Positions 1 through 5,838 of a DNA stretch of 5,857 nucleotides are shown piece after piece. The stretch is taken from the NCBI GenBank assembly GCA_946611495.1, contig CAMODR010000094.1:1-5857 (forward strand). The letters run 5' to 3'. The translations under genes were made by a program, and so were the position numbers. The stretch comes from an uncultured Methanobrevibacter sp. (GTDB taxonomy: Archaea; Methanobacteriota; Methanobacteria; Methanobacteriales; Methanobacteriaceae). Under the pieces are notes generated by a model. It did no database searches and was not told where the DNA came from. It worked only from the letters and a program-made list of their open reading frames with translations. Every line of letters starts with the position of its first letter. Position 1 is the stretch's first letter.

Positions 1-9
1 ACTTTTTTT

Positions 10-110
10 ATTACTTTTTTTAATTCATTTTTCACTTTTGTAATACTATTTTATGAAATTATTACTTTTTTTATTTATTTTTAAAATTAGTAATACTTAA
101 TTAAAAATGT
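10..110. repeat. Loose tandem direct repeat of about 50 bp upstream
   Basis: The 13-base string attacttttttta occurs at 10-22 and 61-73, and the 8-base string gtaatact at 40-47 and 90-97. The offsets are 51 and 50 bases, so the two blocks line up as degenerate copies of one unit of about 50 bp with a small indel. A third taatact lies at 201-207. The DNA is very AT-rich, so part of the similarity could be chance. Confidence 0.4.
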
Positions 111-116
111 TTATTA

Positions 117-130
117 ATTATAAAAATATA
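117..130 (+). promoter_or_regulatory. Candidate TATA-like promoter element
   Basis: The stretch attataaaaatata resembles an archaeal TATA box. If used, transcription would begin about 25 bases downstream, near 150-157, giving a 5' leader of roughly 95-100 nt. The whole flank is so AT-rich that other positions, such as the aatttaaaatttt stretch near 218-230, cannot be excluded, so confidence is low. Confidence 0.3.
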
Positions 131-240
131 GCATTTATTATAATAAGTAAATTTTATGGTTTTGTAAGGTATTATGGAAGTTAAATTGGTATTTTTTTAA
201 TAATACTCCTTTTACTTAATTTAAAATTTTCTTATTATTT

Positions 241-244
241 GGAG
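241..244 (+). promoter_or_regulatory. Ribosome binding site GGAG
   Basis: GGAG, within tggaga, sits 7 nt before the ATG at 252. It can pair with the CCTCC anti-Shine-Dalgarno of archaeal 16S rRNA. It is one of very few G-rich strings in the upstream DNA, and it fixes ATG 252 rather than the in-frame Met codon at 270 as the start. Confidence 0.82.
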
Positions 245-251
245 ACTTTAT

Positions 252-323
252 ATGAATTTTAATAAAAATATGATTTTCTTATTTTTATTATTATGTCTGC
301 TTATTCCTCAAGGGATTTATGCT
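252..323 (+). other. Signal peptide, residues 1-24
   Basis: The N-terminus has a short basic region (Lys5), then a leucine/phenylalanine-rich hydrophobic core (about 7-18), a helix-breaking Pro19-Gln20-Gly21, and a small residue at the likely cleavage point (I-Y-A before E25). This is a textbook Sec-type signal peptide with predicted signal peptidase I cleavage after Ala24. Cys15 lies inside the hydrophobic core and lacks the small residue of a lipobox just before it, so a lipoprotein reading is not favoured. Confidence 0.88.
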
Positions 324-3300
324 GAAGATGGGAATGATTTAACGGATATTAGCAGTAATTTTACTGCTGATGCCTTGAATCTTGAATTAAGTACTCCTTA
401 TAATGAGATTTTATCTTATGGGTCTGGTTCAAATTCCTTATCTTCAAATCAGATATCATCTAATTCTATTGATTTGAATGATTCTGATAATGGATATAAT
501 GATAAAAAGGGAAATACGGATTTAGATAATTTTTACGAAGTTTCTGATGATTCTTCTAAATTATCTTCAAAAAATAATGCATATATGGTTTCTGAAAATA
601 ACGATTTAAATCTTATTGAAAATTTAAATCTTAAGGAAATGGGCAAGGATGGAATTAATGACTCTAATCCAGCTCAAGATGTTTCACTTAATGATTTGGA
701 TCTTTTGCCTCAAGATGGCATAAGTGATGATTCAGACATTTTGGCTAATGAGGATATAGTCATAAATTCTACAGAATCTGGTCTTTTAATCAAAACAGAT
801 TTAAAAAATCCTTTAACAGATAAGTCTACATTTAATGTTTTCATAATTAGTGACAATACTGGAAATAATCTTTTTGATGCAGTTGCATGTGAAATATTGG
901 ATAATTCCAGTTTCTCTAATGTGAAATTTAGCATTAGAAGCGGAAATCAAATTAATGAGATGGAAGAAGAGGAATTATATGCCCTAATGAGTGCCTGTGA
1001 TGCATTCATTGGACAATGGGTAAGTTCCAATGTTGATGCAGTATTGACTAATTTGCTGCAGAAGTATCCTGATTTATCCAATAAGGAACTTTTCTTAATA
1101 TTGGAGCCTCCTACAGGTAATATCAATTCCTCTTCAACATCATTGAGTCTTGTTAGAAATTCCACAATAGCTCATAAGAAAATATTTGATGGCTTCTCTA
1201 ACGATGAACTGATCTATTACTTCAAGGCCACTAAAAGAGGAAATGACTTTAATAGCATTCAAAGTTACATAACTGATAATGCAAGTTCCTTCAATAGCAT
1301 TTTCAATAATTTGGTATTGTATAAGGACATAAATGATAAAAGCAACTTAAAAAATGAATTGCTTTATATTCTTAACCTTTTAGGTCATAGCTGTTACTAT
1401 GAAGCTCCTAATTTCACTGGTGTACAGGCATCAGGTATCTTTAGGGATAGGTGGTATTCATTAGATGAATATATTGAGACTTTCTTCAATAAATCAAATA
1501 ATCGAACTATCGGTATTTTGGAAAGTACAATGTATATCCAATCTCAACAGTTAGATTTAATCAATGAAATAACAGATTCATTGGAATCTAAAGGATATAA
1601 TGTTATCCCTATCTATTGTCCTGCAGGTAATGCAGAGCAATTGAACATTATGGTGAAATATTGGACTAATGCAGGCACTAATGTCAGTGGCTTTTTAGAA
1701 AATCCTGAAAAATTTGATATCCTTGTAGATGGAATAATATCTATGGTTGCATATGGTGTTGGTGGAGAGAACTTTACCAATGCTACACGTTTCTTTGAAA
1801 ATGTTGATGTGCCAGTATTTAGGGCTGTTCACTCTGAATACATTACTAATCAGCAATGGGAATTAAGTCCTGTTGGTTTAAGCACTACCAAAAGTGACAA
1901 ATGGTGGCATGTAACAATTGCCGAATCACAAGGTATTTTCGATTCTACCTTTGTCGGTGGTGTGGATTCTTATATTTCAAATAGGACTGGCGCTAATATA
2001 TTGACATTTGTCCCAGTTCATGAGAATATAGAATTGCTTACTGATAGGGTGGACACCTGGGTGGACTTGCAGTATACACCTAATATTGACAAGATGATTT
2101 CAATCGTATATTACAACTACCCTCCTGGAAAGCAGAATATTGGTGCAAGTTATTTGGATGCAATTACAAGTGTCTATAATATGCTTTACACTTTAAAGGA
2201 TGCTGGATACAACTTAACAGATTTGCCAAACAATGTTTCTGAACTTGAAGATATGATGATCACCTGTGGTATAAATGTAGCTAATTGGGCTCCTGGTGAA
2301 GTTGAGAAATTAGCTAATCGTTCAGGTGTTGCTCTTCTTCCTGTAGAAGAATACTTGGAATGGTTTGATTCTTTAGATGATATCGTTAAGTTACAGGTTT
2401 CAGAAGGTCCTGTTGCATATATTGGACAAATGGTTAAAAAAGCTGTCATGCTTAATTACACTGATGAAGTCGAATCAATGCTTAATGAATGGTACAATGA
2501 GATTAAGGCATTGCTTCCGGATAATCAGACTGTCATTGCAACAAATGCATTGGATAAGATAGTGAATGTTTTGAAGCTATATGCTAACACATCCTCATAT
2601 GAATATTATGAGGAATTCTTGAATTATTATGCCGAATTCAGAACACTGAATATTTCCGGTTTAAACGGTTGGGGTGAAGCTCCAGGTAACATTATGCTAG
2701 TTAATCGTAACGGGACTGATTACTTCGTAATTCCTGGATTGACATTTGGAAATGTTTTCATAGGCCCTGAACCTCAAAGAGGTTGGGAAGCTGATATTGA
2801 AAACCTTTACCACTGTACTGCAGTTGCTCCTACCCATCAGTATTTAGCTGCTTACTATTATATGCAAACTAGACATTCCAATGCAATGGTCTTCGTCGGT
2901 AGACATGCAACTCATGAATGGTTGCCTGGAAAAGAGGTCTTGCTATCTTATAATGATTATGGATCCATTGTTGTAGGAAAGGTTCCTCAAGTCTATTTCT
3001 ATATTACTGATGGTTTAGCTGAAGCTATTCAAGCTAAAAGAAGAGGATTTGCAGTATTGATATCTCACTTGGATTCTCCAAAATCATTTACTCACTTATA
3101 TGGCAATTTGACAGTATTGGCTAATTTGTTGGAAGAGTATGATAATAATCACAATGCCAAAAACTTCTCAGAGGATTTGGAAAACAGTCTCTCTAAGGAG
3201 ATTAAGGATTTAATCATTGCTAACAATTATTATCTTACCTTATGCATAAGTGAAGAGGACTTGAACAATACTGACATGAGCGTTTTAAGTCCAACATTAA

Positions 3301-5678
3301 ACACTTTCCTAAAAGATACTCAAAATACATTATATCCTTTAGGTCTTCATGCAATAGGTCAAAAATGGACTGATGATGATTTGGCAAACACTGTAGCGAT
3401 TATTGCAGCACATGATTTTGAATTCAATAATGAAAAGACAAATCTCTTGAATCAACTGTCTAGACATTACTATTCTGCAGATTATTCAAGCCTCTCTCCA
3501 TTGAAAAGGGAGTTTATACTGAATAAGTCTGTAGATATCTGTAAGGCATTGATATATTGGGATATTGACACAGTTTCTAAAACTGCTGGCTTGGATAGCC
3601 CTGAATTTATGGAATCATTAAGCATTGCAAAGAAATACATAGACTTTTATAACCAATGTATTGATGATGAATTGGATGCAATGATATCTGCTTTAAATGG
3701 AGGATACATTCACGTAAACATTGGAGGAGAAAGTGTTACAGTACCTCAGGTACTTCCTACTGGAGCAAACATGTTCCAGGACCAATCTTCTGAGCTTCCA
3801 ACACAGGAAGCATGGGAATATGCTAAGACACTTACTCTCTTGACCTTGGCAGACTTGAATGACACAACAGAAAAGATCATTATGGGAATCTGGTGTGTAG
3901 AAACTGCAAGGGACGATGGTGCATTAGTTTCAACAGTTCTCTATTTATTAGGTATGCAACCTGGATGGCACAATTCTTCTAGTGCAGGTTATGATGAAGA
4001 GGGAATTCCTACTGGTAAGAAGGTTAACGACTTGCCTGATGTGATTCCTCTTGAAAACTTGACACGTCCTGAAGGATGGGAAAAGAAGAGAATTGATGTG
4101 ACTGTAATTACCAGTGGATTATTTAGGGATTTATACAGCTCACAAGCACGTCTTATAGATAATGCTTACAGATTGGCTTTGGCTCGTTCATATTACACTA
4201 TTATTAATAATAAGACACTTATGGGTAGTGAATATGGACCTCAAATTAAAGAGAGCCTTAGGGCAATTATGAAAAGTGTAAGTTATAAGGGAATGTCTTA
4301 TGAGTCCTTAGATGACAATTATGTTGCAAAACATTGGGTTGAAGATTGCATTTACTATTTAGATTTAGGCTATAATTCCACAGTTGCTGGTGAATATGCT
4401 ATTACCCGTATCTTCGCTCCTCCTAATGGGGACTATGGTGCAGGAATATCCAAATTGGTATCCATGTCATGGACTTGGAATGACACTGATGAGCTCTCTG
4501 AGTTCTATATCGGCAGAATGGGAAATATGTATTCCAAGTATTATTGGGGAGATACTAACCCTATCGTATTTATGAGGGCATTATCTGACACTGATCACAT
4601 TGTTGTCAGCCGTAACACCAATCAGTATGGTGTTTTGGATAATGATGACTTCTTTGATTATTGGGGCGGTCTCTCAATGACTGTAGAGTATTTATCAAAT
4701 AAGACACCTACAATGAATGTTTTAATGTATGCAAATAGGGATCAAGCATATGTTGCTACATTTGAAAAGGTATTCTATAATGAATTAAATACTCGTTACC
4801 TAAACCCCGAGTGGATTAAAGGAATGATGAAAGAAGGTTATAGTGGTTCCAGATACATGTCCAATAAGTTCATTTCAAACTTATGGGGTTGGCAAGTAAC
4901 CAGGCCTTCTTCAGTTGCTCAAAGTGTTTGGAATGACGTTTACAATACATATTATCAAGATAAATATGGTTTAGGCGTAAAATCTTGGTTGCAGACTGGA
5001 AATAATGCATATTCTTTAATATCCATGAGTGGAACTATGTTAAATTCCGCTTTTGAAGGATACTGGGATGCAGATGACGCAACTATTAGGGATATTGCAA
5101 ATACTTGGGCTCAAGCTACTGTGGCTAATGGAGTGGCATGCTGTGACTGTAGTTGTGGTAATGTGGCTATGATGGAATGGGCAGTTAAGTTTGTAAATGC
5201 AGACTTGCTCGCTAAATTATTGCCAACATTGTATAATGCTACATTAAATCCAAAATTCTTGACTAATGTTTCAGATGCTCCATCAAATGCAACAAATGTG
5301 GATAGTCAGACTAGAGATAGCAGTGAGCAATCCAATGCTACTGTTAAGACAAACAGCAGTTCAAGTGACAGCGCTAAATCTTCAAGTGGCAATACTGACA
5401 TTATTGGAGAAAGCGGTGGCAGAGCTGTAGGTATGGATTATGATGAAAAAGGCGAATCTGTCAGTGACTCAGATGCAGGCACACCAGATGCAAGTGAAGG
5501 AAGAGCTGTTGAGGTCAGTCAAAGCTCCAGCACTCCTGTAGCGCCTAAGGATGTAAGCATGCCTATTGCAATTATCATTTGTATACTTGCTTTAGTTGCA
5601 TTAATAGGATTTGGTTATTTTAGAAACAGAGATAAAGATAATGATGACGATTATGATGACTTTGACTATGAATATTAA
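252..5678 (+). CDS. cobN: Surface-anchored CobN-family (cobaltochelatase large subunit-like) protein, 1808 aa
   Basis: This is a CobN/ChlH/BchH-family homologue. In cytoplasmic CobN this subunit binds the tetrapyrrole and receives cobalt with the help of AAA+ partners CobS and CobT. Seen here: signal peptide 1-24; Asn/Ser/Asp-rich spacer about 25-190; chelatase-like domain about 194-1620 with NYPPGK (622-627), GPEPQRG (838-844), APTHQY (859-864), HATHEWLPGK (885-894), RIDVT and SGLFRD (1280-1293), LDNDDFF (1462-1468) and NPEWIKGM (1518-1525); Cys cluster 1630-1635; polar stalk; TM helix 1771-1790; acidic tail. At 1808 aa it exceeds typical CobN (about 1200-1400 aa), mostly because of the added ends. 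The ATG at 252 is chosen because GGAG lies 7 nt upstream and it begins a good signal peptide; Met7 (270) is possible but lacks a ribosome site. There are no frameshifts. The family call is firm. Actual cobalt chelation is doubtful because the protein looks extracytoplasmic, so the symbol denotes homology only. No partner gene is visible in the window. Confidence 0.93.
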   Translation: MNFNKNMIFLFLLLCLLIPQGIYAEDGNDLTDISSNFTADALNLELSTPYNEILSYGSGSNSLSSNQISSNSIDLNDSDNGYNDKKGNTDLDNFYEVSDDSSKLSSKNNAYMVSENNDLNLIENLNLKEMGKDGINDSNPAQDVSLNDLDLLPQDGISDDSDILANEDIVINSTESGLLIKTDLKNPLTDKSTFNVFIISDNTGNNLFDAVACEILDNSSFSNVKFSIRSGNQINEMEEEELYALMSACDAFIGQWVSSNVDAVLTNLLQKYPDLSNKELFLILEPPTGNINSSSTSLSLVRNSTIAHKKIFDGFSNDELIYYFKATKRGNDFNSIQSYITDNASSFNSIFNNLVLYKDINDKSNLKNELLYILNLLGHSCYYEAPNFTGVQASGIFRDRWYSLDEYIETFFNKSNNRTIGILESTMYIQSQQLDLINEITDSLESKGYNVIPIYCPAGNAEQLNIMVKYWTNAGTNVSGFLENPEKFDILVDGIISMVAYGVGGENFTNATRFFENVDVPVFRAVHSEYITNQQWELSPVGLSTTKSDKWWHVTIAESQGIFDSTFVGGVDSYISNRTGANILTFVPVHENIELLTDRVDTWVDLQYTPNIDKMISIVYYNYPPGKQNIGASYLDAITSVYNMLYTLKDAGYNLTDLPNNVSELEDMMITCGINVANWAPGEVEKLANRSGVALLPVEEYLEWFDSLDDIVKLQVSEGPVAYIGQMVKKAVMLNYTDEVESMLNEWYNEIKALLPDNQTVIATNALDKIVNVLKLYANTSSYEYYEEFLNYYAEFRTLNISGLNGWGEAPGNIMLVNRNGTDYFVIPGLTFGNVFIGPEPQRGWEADIENLYHCTAVAPTHQYLAAYYYMQTRHSNAMVFVGRHATHEWLPGKEVLLSYNDYGSIVVGKVPQVYFYITDGLAEAIQAKRRGFAVLISHLDSPKSFTHLYGNLTVLANLLEEYDNNHNAKNFSEDLENSLSKEIKDLIIANNYYLTLCISEEDLNNTDMSVLSPTLNTFLKDTQNTLYPLGLHAIGQKWTDDDLANTVAIIAAHDFEFNNEKTNLLNQLSRHYYSADYSSLSPLKREFILNKSVDICKALIYWDIDTVSKTAGLDSPEFMESLSIAKKYIDFYNQCIDDELDAMISALNGGYIHVNIGGESVTVPQVLPTGANMFQDQSSELPTQEAWEYAKTLTLLTLADLNDTTEKIIMGIWCVETARDDGALVSTVLYLLGMQPGWHNSSSAGYDEEGIPTGKKVNDLPDVIPLENLTRPEGWEKKRIDVTVITSGLFRDLYSSQARLIDNAYRLALARSYYTIINNKTLMGSEYGPQIKESLRAIMKSVSYKGMSYESLDDNYVAKHWVEDCIYYLDLGYNSTVAGEYAITRIFAPPNGDYGAGISKLVSMSWTWNDTDELSEFYIGRMGNMYSKYYWGDTNPIVFMRALSDTDHIVVSRNTNQYGVLDNDDFFDYWGGLSMTVEYLSNKTPTMNVLMYANRDQAYVATFEKVFYNELNTRYLNPEWIKGMMKEGYSGSRYMSNKFISNLWGWQVTRPSSVAQSVWNDVYNTYYQDKYGLGVKSWLQTGNNAYSLISMSGTMLNSAFEGYWDADDATIRDIANTWAQATVANGVACCDCSCGNVAMMEWAVKFVNADLLAKLLPTLYNATLNPKFLTNVSDAPSNATNVDSQTRDSSEQSNATVKTNSSSSDSAKSSSGNTDIIGESGGRAVGMDYDEKGESVSDSDAGTPDASEGRAVEVSQSSSTPVAPKDVSMPIAIIICILALVALIGFGYFRNRDKDNDDDYDDFDYEY
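324..827 (+). other. Low-complexity Asn/Ser/Asp/Leu-rich spacer, residues 25-192
   Basis: Between the signal peptide and the first recognisable alpha/beta segment (which begins near Phe194 with FNVFIISD) lie about 168 residues dominated by Asn, Ser, Asp and Leu, with no cysteine and no clear fold. Short internal repetition is visible: the 12-base string atttaaatctta occurs at 604-615 and 622-633, encoding parts of DLNLIENLNL, and QD-x-x-S/D motifs recur around residues 140-157. Canonical cytoplasmic CobN lacks such a segment. It resembles the spacers of archaeal surface proteins and probably lies in or near the cell wall (inference). Confidence 0.7.
831..5111 (+). other. CobN/Mg-chelatase subunit H-like domain, about residues 194-1620
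   Basis: Family landmarks appear in canonical order. Two Rossmann-like starts occur, FNVFIISD at 194 and RTIGILEST at 418. They are followed by DKMISIVYYNYPPGK (613-627), GPEPQRGWE (838-846), APTHQYLA (from 859), HATHEWLPGKEV (885-896), IQAKRRGFAVLISHL (about 920-935), WCVETARDDG (1214-1223), SGLFRD (1288-1293), LDNDDFF then GG (1462-1473), and NPEWIKGMMKEGYSG (1518-1532). In CobN and ChlH the THGTLEWLPGK-like region and its surroundings form the tetrapyrrole/metal site. Here His885 and Glu889 are kept, but neighbours differ (R884, A886 and H888 instead of the usual T, G and L). Domain limits are approximate because they rest on motif recognition, not an alignment. Confidence 0.9.
2871..2939 (+). 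other. Chelatase active-site-like motif GRHATHEWLPGK (residues 883-894)
   Basis: This is the strongest family signature in the gene. Typical CobN reads GTHGTLEWLPGK and ChlH/BchH reads GTHGxLEFMPGK. This protein keeps Gly883, His885, Glu889, Trp890 and the LPGK end, but carries Arg884, Ala886 and His888. It thus has two histidines three residues apart directly followed by glutamate, a plausible metal-ligand set. The motif assignment is certain. The functional meaning of the substitutions is inference. Confidence 0.85.
5130..5162 (+). other. Cysteine cluster CCDCSC just after the CobN domain (residues 1630-1635)
   Basis: The segment GVACCDCSCGN (1627-1637) contains four cysteines in six residues. 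It lies at the C-terminal end of the chelatase-like domain, before the polar stalk. Canonical bacterial CobN ends near this point and I know of no equivalent cluster there. From memory, archaeal CobN paralogues carry related NGVACC..xCGN segments. It could be a metal-binding site, a disulfide-bonded knot on an exported protein, or an Fe-S ligand set; the sequence cannot decide between these. Confidence 0.75.
5265..5558 (+). other. Ser/Asn/Asp-rich stalk, about residues 1672-1769, with two GRAV motifs
   Basis: After the Cys cluster and a short helical stretch the sequence becomes disordered-looking and rich in Ser, Asn, Thr, Asp and Gly, with several N-x-S/T sequons (for example NVS, NAT, NSS). 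It forms a probable extracytoplasmic stalk leading to the membrane anchor. The motif GRAV occurs twice, at 1723-1726 (GGRAVGMD) and 1750-1753 (EGRAVEVS). Composition and position support a linker, and no enzymatic role is suggested. Confidence 0.7.
5562..5621 (+). other. C-terminal transmembrane helix, residues 1771-1790
   Basis: About 19 consecutive uncharged residues, rich in Ile, Leu, Val and Ala (from Ile1772 to Phe1790), are preceded by Lys1766-Asp1767 and followed at once by Arg-Asn-Arg-Asp-Lys. Together with the cleaved signal peptide this predicts a type I topology: bulk outside, short tail inside. No PGF-CTERM-type motif precedes it, so a retained anchor is more likely than archaeosortase processing. 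Confidence 0.88.
5622..5675 (+). other. Short charged cytoplasmic tail, residues 1791-1808
   Basis: The tail begins with basic residues RNRDK, acting as a stop-transfer signal, then turns strongly acidic and aromatic (DDDYDDFDYEY) to the end of the protein. It is predicted to face the cytoplasm. The Asp/Tyr-rich end could be a docking peptide for an intracellular partner, but that is speculation. Confidence 0.7.
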
Positions 5679-5690
5679 TGGTTTAATATT
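5671..5690. repeat. Inverted repeat over the stop codon
   Basis: AATATTAA (5671-5678, including the TAA stop) and TTAATATT (5683-5690) are exact reverse complements separated by the 4-base loop tggt. The resulting 8-bp stem is A/T only, so it would be weak in RNA. It lies 18 bases before the first T tract and may help 3'-end formation, or may simply reflect base composition. Confidence 0.4.
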
Positions 5691-5708
5691 GTAATGGTTA
5701 TTCTTGTC

Positions 5709-5764
5709 TTTTTATTATTTTTTTAAAATTATATATTTTTATTATTTTTTATTTTTTATTTTTT
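5709..5764 (+). terminator. Archaeal T-tract transcription terminator
   Basis: Starting 30 bases after the stop codon there are successive runs of 5 to 8 T on the + strand, broken by single A or short AT steps. Archaeal RNA polymerase terminates at such oligo-T stretches without needing a GC-rich hairpin, so this is the likely 3' end of the transcript. No precise end can be assigned. Confidence 0.65.
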
Positions 5765-5786
5765 CATATGTGAGTTTCTAAGATTA

Positions 5787-5800
5787 ATTATTTAAATAAT
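5787..5800. repeat. Perfect 14-bp palindrome ATTATTTAAATAAT
   Basis: The string equals its own reverse complement. Its right half is also the left arm of the adjoining palindromic repeat, giving three alternating arms (ATTATTT, AAATAAT, ATTATTT) across 5787-5808. It could fold in two alternative ways or bind a dimeric regulator. All bases are A/T, so chance is a real alternative. Confidence 0.5.
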
Positions 5801-5810
5801 GATTATTTGG
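5792..5810. repeat. Palindromic 19-bp direct repeat, copy 1
   Basis: TTAAATAATGATTATTTGG contains AAATAAT-G-ATTATTT, a perfect 7-bp inverted repeat around one G. The identical 19 bases recur 47 bases later. An exact repeat of a symmetric element in a short intergenic region is typical of paired operator sites, here probably serving a gene beyond the right edge. Confidence 0.7.
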
Positions 5811-5838
5811 CTTATTGGCTATGATTTTTGTTTTTAAG

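Noticed and set aside
174..200. Tiny leader ORF (ATG at 174, eight codons, TAA at 198-200) in the upstream flank
   Set aside because: An aaggt string precedes it by only three bases, the peptide has no attenuation-type codon run, and short ORFs are expected by chance here.
1..251. A structured RNA gene or riboswitch in the upstream flank
   Set aside because: The region is almost all A/T, with no GC-supported stems and no recognisable tRNA, snoRNA or riboswitch core.
285..296. Possible lipobox around Cys15
   Set aside because: The cysteine is in the middle of the hydrophobic core, preceded by Leu-Leu-Leu without the small residue a lipobox needs. A better signal peptidase I site lies after Ala24.
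710..934. Minus-strand reading frame of 74 codons
   Set aside because: It lies wholly inside the large gene, and its protein shows no recognisable domain. It is an antisense shadow of AT-rich coding sequence, as are the minus-strand frames at 947-1165 and 2186-2449.
2377..2562. Plus-strand out-of-frame reading frame of 61 codons
   Set aside because: It lies inside the conserved CobN domain in another frame and has no family resemblance. The frame at 4384-4575 is rejected for the same reason; the main frame is intact across both, so no frameshift is implied.
2904..2918. HATHE read as a zinc metalloprotease motif
   Set aside because: It is not HExxH or HxxEH. It aligns with the CobN/ChlH HGTLE position, followed by the family-specific WLPGK.
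5538..5621. Archaeosortase-type C-terminal sorting signal
   Set aside because: No PGF, PEF or similar tripeptide precedes the TM helix, and the tail is acidic rather than a short basic end.
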